This document shows positions 55,751 to 64,000 of a stretch of 64,000 nucleotides of DNA, piece after piece; the stretch's first letter is position 1; each line of letters starts with the position of its first letter. The position numbers and the translations under genes are program-made. The notes beneath the pieces were generated by a model. The model was not told where the DNA came from. It saw nothing but the letters and a program-made list of their open reading frames with translations, and searched no databases. The DNA comes from Patiria miniata (taxonomy: Eukaryota > Echinodermata > Asteroidea > Valvatida > Asterinidae): the NCBI RefSeq assembly GCF_015706575.1, contig NW_024037048.1, positions 11,425,512 to 11,489,511 of the forward strand. Direction: 5' to 3'.

Positions 55751-56536
55751 CTAGAGTTTGTGGGAACAAACACGGTGTTGGGCTTCAGTATCAGTTTGAT
55801 ATGCTTGGGTCGAAAAGTAAGGATTACCAAAAAATACCACCCAGTTGCCGCAGAATAACATCGTTGATTGTTGATGTTGATGTTAATGTTGATTGTTGAT
55901 GTTGATGTTGATGTTGAGGATTGAAGGTTGACGGTTAAAAAATAGCGCGTGTAGTACGATGAACTCTCAATTTAACAGTCAAACATGAAACAACATCAGA
56001 ACGACCCAACGATATAACTACAGCGATAAGCGAATTATTTGCAAATATTTAAGCGACGAAGAAGCAACCAGTGCAAAACCAAAATGACACTTCTTACACA
56101 ACTAATCAAAGTGATCTTACTCAGCTGATCGTAGAGACCGACAATCATCGGTTCAGTTTGTGGCCTAAAACTACTACAGTTCTCCCCAAATGAAGTGATT
56201 TCGATCAATAATTCTCTACAAAATAACAGCCGTTATGTCGCTTTTCAATTCCGTGTTCGTTACTTGGTTACTGAAAGTAACCCATCGGCACTTGCAAGAA
56301 ATGTAAACAAACGTTCATTGATAATTTGTTCTGTCCGGAACAAACGTTTCAAGACGTAGGCGTTGTCAAGTTCACATTTCAAGGTGGCTGCAGGACATCT
56401 CAAAGTTCACTTATTGCCACGAAACATGGGGAACTTTTTGACCGGTTCTGGAAACGAATGTATCTTGAAGAAATAAACAAAATATAGTACATTCCTACAA
56501 TAACAATAGGTGTTGGGCTCAGGCCCAACACCTAAC
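55751..56536 (+). mobile_element. Hairpin-ended element, GGTGTTGGGC family, copy A
   Basis: 5' end: CTAGA followed by hairpin GTTTGTGGGAACAAAC (55,756-55,771), AC, and the word GGTGTTGGGC (55,774-55,783). 3' end: perfect hairpin GGTGTTGGGC-TCAG-GCCCAACACC (56,509-56,532) followed by TAAC. Near the 5' end is a (GTTGAT)-rich patch (55,866-55,935). It is collinear with copy B but shorter. Same architecture as 39,676-40,607 with a different word. Confidence 0.7.
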
Positions 56537-58345
56537 TAGAGGTTGTAGAAACAACCACACGGTGTTGGGCCGTTGTTGATGTTGACGTTGATTGTTGATT
56601 GTTGATGTTTATGTTAATGTTGATTGTTGATGTTGATGTTGATGTTGAGGGTTGAGGGTTGAGGGTTAAAAAATAGTGCGTGTAGTAATTATACAGAAGA
56701 TTAAAAAGAGTCAGGTGAGGATCGTATCAAGCACAATCGTTACAAAAACCCAATAAATAGCTCATATCACTCAAAGTAAAGGTCGCACACCATTGGCGCA
56801 ATAGAAAATATTGCTCGCCATACCCTCTGTACCCCAATGCGCATGTTTTTAGAAATAAAAACCGCCCAATTTAAAAACAAACCCAATTGGGCGCTTTTGC
56901 CAGCGCAATTTTTGAGCATCATATGACGTCATCATCAGTCAAAAATGTTTAGAAGTTGTCATATAAACGTGTACAAAACACTGGTAAACACTTAAAATGC
57001 ATTGGTTCATCAAACAGCCGTTACATGTAGCTCAATAGTTAACATATACAACAGTCGTAAAACCAGACACTCAAGAAGCGAGCACGGGGAATTCCCTTTT
57101 GTACGCAATCAGAGCACACTGTTTTTCGGGAATTCCCCTTTGTATGCAATCATCCCCATTTGCTGTACACACAATGTACGTGGCAATAAATGAGCTTTTT
57201 TAAGGCTTAGGCCAAACAAAAAAGTCTCCGGTTTCTGGTATGCGCGCGCGTCGCCGTAGCCATGCGCGTCGGCAAAATGAAAAAGTTTTTTTTTTCAATG
57301 AAAGATGATGTCTCAAAACCGCTAAACTCACTGGTTTGACTGGAATCCTGCTGCTGCACAATTTTAACGTGTTTTTAGATTGGGTTATGGTCGAGAATAA
57401 GCTTTATGTGGCCTCTCTGGACTCCCATATATTTGTACTTAGTTTAGTCGGGCACCATTTGCAGTCATCAGCCGACATTTGAAGCAAAAAAATCAGGTAA
57501 ATAAAAAAAAGCCGCGTCGCCGCACCACTTTTTGGGCAAGCTCCATACCAGAAACCGGAGACTTTTTGTTTGGCCTTAGGCGTGTTCAACTTCAAATTTC
57601 AAGGGGGCTGCAGGGCATCTCCAAGTTTCCTTATTGAAACGAAACTTTGGGAAGTTTTTACCTATTATTGAAGTGCCATTTATTAAGGCACAAAAAAATG
57701 ATTATATCTGTGACGATTGATTTTTTAGCAATTTTCAAAGGAAAAGAGGTCTTTTCATTGTAACTTCCGGTCTGATTACGTAATCATTTTTTTTTCGCGC
57801 ACAGGTCTTGTCTGCATTAAGGTCATCATTGATATTAATTTTGAAGCGATTACCGCCAATTTCGCAACAGACAACAGGCTAGAGAACGCTCGCACTGTTC
57901 ATGGCATCACCGATCAACCCACCCACAGACTTACATCGTTAAAAGCAAGTTGATATCTTTTTCCACTTTCAAATTATTAGGCACTTCCGGTTTCGACCGG
58001 AAGGAAGGGTCACGTGATTTTGCACGCACAAGATAAATGGAAGATTATGTATTGTCGTGTTGATTCCCGCAAAATTCAAGTTCCGGTCTCTGACAGTTGA
58101 TTTTGTATTGAATTTTAAAGATTGAATTGATTATTTTTTGAGGTGACGTCACGTGACCATGATGACGTAATTGCTAAAAAAGCACATCCTCAGTGGGTTG
58201 TGCATTCATGTATTGACAATTAAAGTTGATATATGTTTTCATTTTGACAAACAGTTCTGGAGAAGAATGTGTCTTGGAGAAATAAAATAATAATAGTAAA
58301 TTCTTACAATAACAATAGGTGTTGGGCTCAGGCCCAACACCTAAT
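56537..58345 (+). mobile_element. Hairpin-ended element, GGTGTTGGGC family, copy B
   Basis: It begins directly where copy A ends: CTAGA, hairpin GGTTGT-AGAA-ACAACC (56,541-56,556), ACAC, GGTGTTGGGC (56,561). It ends in the hairpin at 58,318-58,341. The GTTGAT-rich patch is at 56,571-56,660. Blocks such as 'aaatttcaagggggctgcagggcatctc' (57,593) match copy A's 'catttcaaggtggctgcaggacatctc' (56,373). A Harbinger MITE is nested at 57,210-57,575. No replication-initiator or helicase frame. Confidence 0.7.
57210..57575. mobile_element. Harbinger/PIF-type MITE (copy 2, 366 bp)
   Basis: Starts GGCCAAACAAAAAAGTCTCC and ends in the inverted GGAGACTTTTTGTTTGGCC. The terminal inverted repeats extend through GGTTTCTGGTATG/CATACCAGAAACC, about 32 bases. 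Flanked by TTA on both sides (57,207-57,209; 57,576-57,578). Internal GCGCGCGCGTCG and GCCGCGTCGCCGC are shared with 7,636-7,994. Better preserved ends than copy 1. Confidence 0.9.
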
Positions 58346-58405
58346 AATAAGAATAATAGTACATTCATAGAATAACAATAGGTGTTGGGCTCATGGCCCA
58401 ACACC
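58346..58405 (+). repeat. Extra tandem copy of the element 3' end
   Basis: A second copy of the last ~64 bases of copy B: ATAGTACATTCATAG, AACAATA, then hairpin GGTGTTGGGC-TCATG-GCCCAACACC (58,381-58,405). Repeated 3' ends are a known by-product of rolling-circle elements. Confidence 0.75.
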
Positions 58406-59779
58406 TGATTATTAAGTTTTTTGCATTGCCCATGCGTAGATCTGTAAACAACAACATATAAACATGTTTTGAGTGCATGTACTAAGATTTATGTATGAGT
58501 ATTGAAATACAGTGAAAAGGTATGCTATTATGAACTTGCTGATCTTTGTATCAACTGTAGAGTAAAGTATCTTGAAATATAATTTTTCTTCATAGCGAGA
58601 TATTTTTTTAAACAAAACAGTGTTGCAATAATGCAGCGCTACCAGAATGTTTAGGCCTCACAAAGATTGTGTTTATGATAACCTGATCTACCTGGAATCA
58701 TTTTATACCAAATTGACGACCACCAACTTTTCATTGTCATATTTTGCCAAACATATACAATAAAGCATAATTATTCTGAAAATATATGCGACTTTTTATT
58801 TGTCATTGGGTAATTAATCAATAAACCAGGTTAATTAAACAAAATGAATTTATAGGTATCCTAAAGCAACAAAGTGAGTGTAAAAGACATGAAGACAAAC
58901 AAACACAATATTTTGCTAACTACCTGGATAATTTTTATTTCAAGGCACGAAACTTTCTCAAGTGATTAAATCTGATTTCCTTATTGCCTTAAAGCTTGGC
59001 GTTTCGAATAATAATTGTTTGAAATATTGTAATGCTATTCATAGCAATTTGTAGAAAAGTTGAGACTTGCTACATGCAAACTGTTACAGTTTACAGGTGC
59101 TTAGAAAAAAATAGAATACACTAGATTTGATTAAATTATTAATTGCATTATTTGTAACATTATATGGTGTAGGAATTATGCATAAGTAACAATTGACTGG
59201 CTAATAAAACAGTATGCAAACAACCTCATTCTGAGGCTTACGAAAAGCACCACCATTTTTGATATATACTTTTTTTCGCTGGGCTTCATTATGAAAAAAA
59301 AAATCCATGATTTCAATTACTTTAAATTGAAACAGAAACGTGCCCACCATAATGGAAAAAAGTGGAGTTGGCTGTTGTTTTTAAAGCCTGCAAAAGTGCG
59401 ACAAGTGTGTCTTGATTAAAAGACTCCAATTATTTTATTGTTCTTATCGGTATTACTTGATTGCATTCAAGAAACTCACTTTGAAACATAAGTGAAAGTG
59501 TGAGCCCATTAGATGGTAAAGAAACGATATTAGCGAAATCAATTGATACAAAGCATAAATTTCAGAGTTAACAAGTGAATCATTCTGCATTTGCAGCGCT
59601 GTTTATATAATTATAGGTTTCGCTGCACGGTGCGGCAAGACTGCACTACTGACTGACTGACAAACCTTGTCTGCAAAAACTAGGCTGTGCAGCACCACAG
59701 TTTTTGTTTATCTATTTAGAAAACAAATGGTAGGTTGCACCACGAAGCGACGTATCGCATTCTGTGTGTGTGGGTGTGA
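58406..59779. other. AT-rich, no gene recognised
   Basis: Apparently single-copy, strongly AT-rich sequence with short frames only. Near 59,630-59,760 'gcacggtgcggcaaga' and 'gcaccacgaagcgacgtatcg' start a block whose words recur inverted near 60,817-60,864. Confidence 0.45.
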
Positions 59780-60115
59780 GCTTGTCTTACATACGCAGTG
59801 TGGACTTCCGAACAAAAGACGTCCACATAATGTAGGTAGCACCGACGAAGTGTGGACTTGCCCACGTCCACACAGTGTTTCCCCATTTCTGGAAAACAGG
59901 TTTAGGGGCATTTTTGGGTTAGGTTTATCAGTAGCATAATGAAGAGAAACACTAAAGGGAATCATTGAAAAAAATTGGGTTGTAAGAGTTTTCACAGTTT
60001 GAGAAAAATGAGTTTTTCCACTGGTGTTCCTTAACTACACGAAAAGAAAGGAAAGTCCACACTAGGTATGTGAAACAAGTCTGGGTGGGTGGGTGGGTGT
60101 GGGTGTGTGGGACTA
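59780..60115 (+). repeat. Dispersed repeat, GTCCACAC type (copy 2)
   Basis: Partner of 28,340-28,680 in the same orientation, here without the small insertion after ACCGACG. Ends in a GGGTGGGTGGGTG run. Confidence 0.85.
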
Positions 60116-61162
60116 CAAATTCGTATCCTTGTGGAGACACACACACAATAGGGAACAAAACATTGTAAAGGTCTCCACAAGGCAATTTCTATAGATGAAT
60201 AGGTCTCCACAAGGTTTTCACGAAATAGATATATGGGTTTTACTCAAAAACTAGGAATTTCCAAGGTGAGTTTGATTTGTCGCAAACGAAAGAGTTTTAG
60301 AAAAGGGATATTAAGTCCAAATTTCAGCCAAGGAAACTAATTCTGGTTAAAATAAGAACATTTTGAAACTTCACTTTCAAAATTGAACACTTTACTACAC
60401 GAGAACAAAGGAATGTCTCCACAAGGATACAAATTTGAGAATGGGTGTGGGTGTGTGGGGGGGGGGGGGGGTTTGTGTTTTAACCGATTTAAAGTTGGTC
60501 ATTATTTTGTAGGCTCATTCCTTTTACTCCCTGTGTAAGAATTCACACTGTTTCGTTTTTGCTAGTAGATTATAGATTAAACTTTATTGTATGCAATCCG
60601 TGTGTACCTGAGTTGCTTAGTTTTTAGGAAATTTAGTTCCAAAGATACACGTCACTTCGTGAAACAGATTTGTATCATGTTTATCTTATTTCATACAACG
60701 CGCATAATCGTGGTCATGTGCCAGATACGGAGATATGTCGGTTCGTGAAAAGCTAAATTCACACTTTTCGTGTTGACGCTGCTTGGTGACGTCATAGCAC
60801 TATGGGAATTAGCGTGTAAAGCGACGTATCGGGATACGCCTGCCCACTTCGTGGTGCAGCATTTTGTATTTATTTTTAGAGTTACGCCGCACTGTCTAAT
60901 TAGCGTTCTTAGTTAATTAGAACTCAGATCGGATTAAACTTTCTGAGACTGCGCATTTTGATGAAATAATAACGTTTATGACAAAAATTCAATTCGGCAA
61001 AAAAATCGAGATACGCCAGTTCGTGGTGCGGCCGACGAATTTAACAAACATATTTAGGTTCTGCATAAATTTCTAGGTTGGCTGGGGTAATAGAAAGCAG
61101 GCTTTTTTTCCTTGGCGTCTGACTCTACAGTTTAGGGATTTTGTACTTAAATGTTTGCTTAC
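60116..61162. other. GTCTCCACAAGG-rich spacer and AT-rich DNA
   Basis: The word GTCTCCACAAGG recurs at ~60,170, ~60,203 and ~60,410, and a related inverted word TCCTTGTGGAGAC at ~60,128. This suggests ends of a degraded DNA element. A GTGTGGG / poly-G tract lies at ~60,443-60,470. CACTTCGTGGTGCAGC (60,847) and CAGTTCGTGGTGCGGC (61,017) repeat loosely. No gene. Confidence 0.45.
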
Positions 61163-61603
61163 AACCCTAAAAGGGCCGGGGGCGGAATCCGCCCCCCCCC
61201 TCAACATTTTCCGCGATAGCCTCTAAACAATTTTTTTTCGCGACCTGAGCTGTAATGACTTTTTAGCCTCGAGCTTTGCGCATCTTTTGATACCAAAAAA
61301 ATTAAAAATCGGACGACGGGTTGCCGCGTAGCGGAAAAAAAAGGAATTTTCGCATACGTCGTGTACACACAGCAGAAATGCCATTCGTACATATGAATAA
61401 TTAATTAGCCATAATTCCAAAACCCTTTGACCTATAGTCATGACATTTCTTGGGTATGTTTAGAAAGAATTGTTCTATGCATGTACTGAGTTTCAAAATT
61501 TTTCGTCGCTCGAAGGCCGAGGTCTTGGGGGGGGGGGGGGCGGAATCCCCCCCCCCCCCCCCGACTGAGAGATGGTCAAAATAACCCGGCCCTTTTTAGG
61601 GTT
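61163..61603. mobile_element. Short TIR element with poly-G/poly-C ends
   Basis: Starts AACCCTAAAAGGGCCGGG and ends in the inverted CCCGGCCCTTTTTAGGGTT. Just inside are CGGAATCCGCC and CGGAATCCCCC joints next to C runs (61,189-61,200) and G/C runs (61,527-61,561). About 441 bases, no transposase. Target duplication not clear. Confidence 0.65.
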
Positions 61604-62747
61604 AATGTCATGTACTGAATAAACAATGAAACACCAAGAACAGAAAATTGGCCAAGGTTAAAACCCCACACCGTTGGCAACTTTTGGTGCTGACGCAGCT
61701 GTAATTCTACAGCCTCTGTCTGGAATGACATCACGGTTTTGCTCATGAATATGCAAATTCATATTAGTATGCAATCCAAAAAGGCTTCCAGGTGAAACCT
61801 GTTCTGTAAATACTTTCCAGATTCATTTTAAACTAATTAATTAGGTTAACTTGAAAGGTTACCATGAGTGTACAGCTCTTGAAGATACAGTGTTTGTATG
61901 AAAAGGTTTTGAATACAAAATATATTGATCATTACTAACTTTACAACGTTTCATCAGCGACATTTCAGCCTACCTCCGTCGTCCAAAAGCCACCATACGA
62001 TAATGTTTCCTTTCAGCATCGTACTATCTTACTTGTGCATGCATTCGATGCCATCATCGATGGGTTGTCACTTGATAAGCACCGTGCTGTCAATCCTGCT
62101 GGCTCCTTGACATTAGCGTCGCTAGGATTATATTCTGGGGGGGGGGGGGGTGTAGCAAAAGAACTCATCAGAAGCGTTGAACAAAGCATCGGCTGCCAAA
62201 CAATTGAAAAAAGGGGGGGCACACATGATTTGACGCTTTGAGGCGCTATTCATAAACGTTTATATACGTTTTTAATGTACCCAAAAAAAACTTTCGGCAG
62301 TTCCCTACTGCTAAATATACATTACATTAACAGTAACATGTTACTTCGAATCTCTCCTATTCTTTTTCCTTTTCCTTTCCCCTTTTTCCCCTTTTTTCAG
62401 GGTTGGGGGCCTTGCCCAATCCTATTGTCGCCCATGCTCCTTGCCTTTCTTCTTTTCCTCTCTGATATTTCAGGCACTTTTTGCCAAGGTAAAGACAGAG
62501 GGGGGGGGGGAGAGTGGGGGGAAGGTCTACCCATGTAATTTTAGGGCACGACCGTTACTATGTATTGCTATTTTTGGAAAACTATATTTGTATTTCTTTT
62601 CAGTTACCTTAAGCGAATGGAACTTTGTTTTAATTTTAACCTTTGCATTTGTTTGACTAACAATTTATGCGGCATTATGAAGCGGCTGTAAGACTATGAT
62701 AGGGAGGGGCTTGATTATATCCCATTGGAACATTAATTTTGTCTCAC
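61604..62747. other. No gene recognised; homopolymer runs
   Basis: AT-rich DNA with G runs at ~62,139-62,150 and ~62,502-62,511 and a pyrimidine-rich stretch at 62,360-62,400. The open frames across these have no domains. Confidence 0.45.
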
Positions 62748-63075
62748 TTCTGCACATAAACGATAGTCCAGGTAGACACGCTATCTCAAAAATTAAGTGA
62801 CGCATTGAATTGAAATCTTGCCAGATGACTGGTCATGAAAAATAGACAAAAAAAAACACAAGATTGAGACAAAATATCGTTTTTCTCTCCCTCAACAGTG
62901 TCTTGTGTCAACCACGGAGAAAAACTTGGCGATAGGCTGCGGTCGCAATCCCAACAGATCGTTTGCCTCACTTTTGCACAAAAACGATAGTCCAGGTAGA
63001 CACGCTATGTCGAAAATTAAGTGACGCATTGAATGGAATTCTGGCCAGATGATTGGTCATAAAAAATAGAGAAAC
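62748..63075. repeat. ~224 bp tandem duplication
   Basis: AACGATAGTCCAGGTAGACA at ~62,759 recurs at ~62,983. The following ~100 bases match closely (AATTAAGTGACGCATTGAAT, GCCAGATGA(C/T)TGGTCAT). Confidence 0.85.
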
Positions 63076-63137
63076 AAGACAGAAGATTGAGATATAATAT
63101 TTCTTTTCTGTCCCTCAACAATGTAAACACATTTACT

Positions 63138-63790
63138 GTGAGCACAAAAATTGAAGATATTAAACACATTGCATTTAAATGACAATGACATAATAATTTG
63201 CCAGAATCTTAAAAATGTACAGGAACCGCCAAGGAATATATGTAATATAATTTAAAGATATTGCAGTGTAAGAACACTCCGTATTTTATCGTCATGCATC
63301 AATTTCTTCCAAAAAAGGGCACGCTACACAAACGCCGCTCACCGCGCGCTGACTTGTGTCTGTTAGGGATGTAAACACAGTTCTTGTAAGCACGCACGAA
63401 AACTCAAGATAAAAACATTGCATTGAAATAAAATTTTCTGTAATATTTTCCCATGATATTGGACACAATAATGTAGAAAATTGACAGGAACCGCCAAAAG
63501 AATAAGTGTAAAACAATTTAAGGAAATTGGAGTGTAAAGACACTCCGTATTATTATTTTCATCGTCATGCATCAATTTCTTTTAAAAGAGGGAGCGCTAC
63601 ACAAACACTGCTCACTGCGCGCCGACTTCTGTAATTTTGCGATATAAACACAGTTATTGTAAGCACGCACGAAAACTCAAGATAAAAACATTGCATTAAA
63701 ATAAAATTTCCTTTAGTATTTCGCCGTGATATTTGACTCAAGAAACTTAAAAAATGAAAGGAAACGCCCAGAAATGAATGTAATATAATA
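63138..63790. repeat. ~250-273 bp tandem repeat, about 2.5 copies
   Basis: GTAAGCACGCACGAAAACTC occurs at ~63,387 and ~63,659, and a diverged start at ~63,138. Units share 'ataaaaacattgcatt', 'gacaggaaccgcca', 'agtgtaaagacactccgtatt' and 'gctcac(c/t)gcgcg(c/a)'. Minus-strand frames through it recur only because the DNA does. Confidence 0.85.
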
Positions 63791-64000
63791 TTAGGAAATT
63801 GCAGTGTAAAGCCGGCCTCAGGTCGACCAACGATTTGCTTGCGACACGACGGAAGCGTCGGCATCAAGCAGAAAAATAAAGCTCAGGTCACAAAACTAAA
63901 AAAAAAATCCTGTGATGGTCGCGGAACACGTCGCAGATTTTTTTTTTAGCACCAACTGTTGCCGATCGTCTTAATTATCGTCGCAGTTACACCCAGGTTG
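63791..64000. other. No gene recognised
   Basis: Sequence changes character after ~63,810 (GGCCTCAGGTCGACCAACGA, GGTCGCGGAACACGTCGCAG). It may be the start of another element that continues past the window. Not identifiable. Confidence 0.35.

Overview
This is eukaryotic, animal DNA. It is AT-rich and gene-poor, has GT-AG splice signals with poly-pyrimidine acceptors, and contains a tRNA-derived SINE, a LINE of the CR1/L2/Rex1 kind, a tyrosine-recombinase retrotransposon, hAT- and Harbinger-like DNA elements and one secreted C1q-domain gene. A marine invertebrate deuterostome (lancelet, hemichordate or echinoderm) fits best, but the sequence does not settle the species and a lophotrochozoan is not excluded. 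Fewer than 1 kb looks like intact host coding sequence; nearly everything else is repeat or transposon.

Layout. (1) Positions 1-38,668 form one giant imperfect palindrome with its axis near 24.0 kb. The outer arms (1-1,800 with 36,485-38,668, and 4,310-5,400 with 31,700-33,345) match in inverted orientation. Each outer arm carries the same TATA box, untranslated first exon and GTGAGT donor, pointing away from the axis. The left arm is still matching at base 1, so it runs off the window. (2) Between the arms lies a tandem array of a ~1.35 kb unit. It is diverged at the edges, homogeneous at 17,390-23,940, and inverted right of the axis (24.0-31.7 kb). It has been invaded by a Harbinger MITE (7,636-7,994), an unidentified 2 kb insert (8,564-10,535), a ~4.8 kb broken YR retrotransposon with Gag, RT, RNase H, a recombinase N-terminus and an SGNH-hydrolase domain (12,571-17,389, minus strand), a hAT-type element with a captured exon (24,691-26,517) and a SINE (28,938-29,343). 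(3) The right arm also holds a 5'-truncated LINE (33,868-35,997) inserted in a ~160 bp satellite.

(4) From 38.7 to 53.2 kb are tandem-repeat-cored elements with hairpin ends (39,676-46,570), a core-sharing TIR element (46,810-48,742) and two foldback elements (48,791-50,617; 51,160-52,155). (5) At 53.5-55.6 kb is the one convincing host gene, a 184-residue secreted C1q-domain protein with an untranslated upstream exon. A second copy of that exon sits at 39,486-39,542. (6) From 55.75 to 58.4 kb are two head-to-tail hairpin-ended elements and a second copy of the Harbinger MITE. The rest, to 64 kb, is AT-rich DNA with a small TIR element and two tandem-repeat patches.

Reading it together: the promoter-bearing arms and the duplicated untranslated exon suggest an inverted plus tandem duplication history of a C1q locus, with repeats expanding between the copies. 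A divergent C1q paralogue is predicted just left of the window. All boundaries were read by eye; periods and homologies were judged by direct comparison of the printed sequence, not computed.
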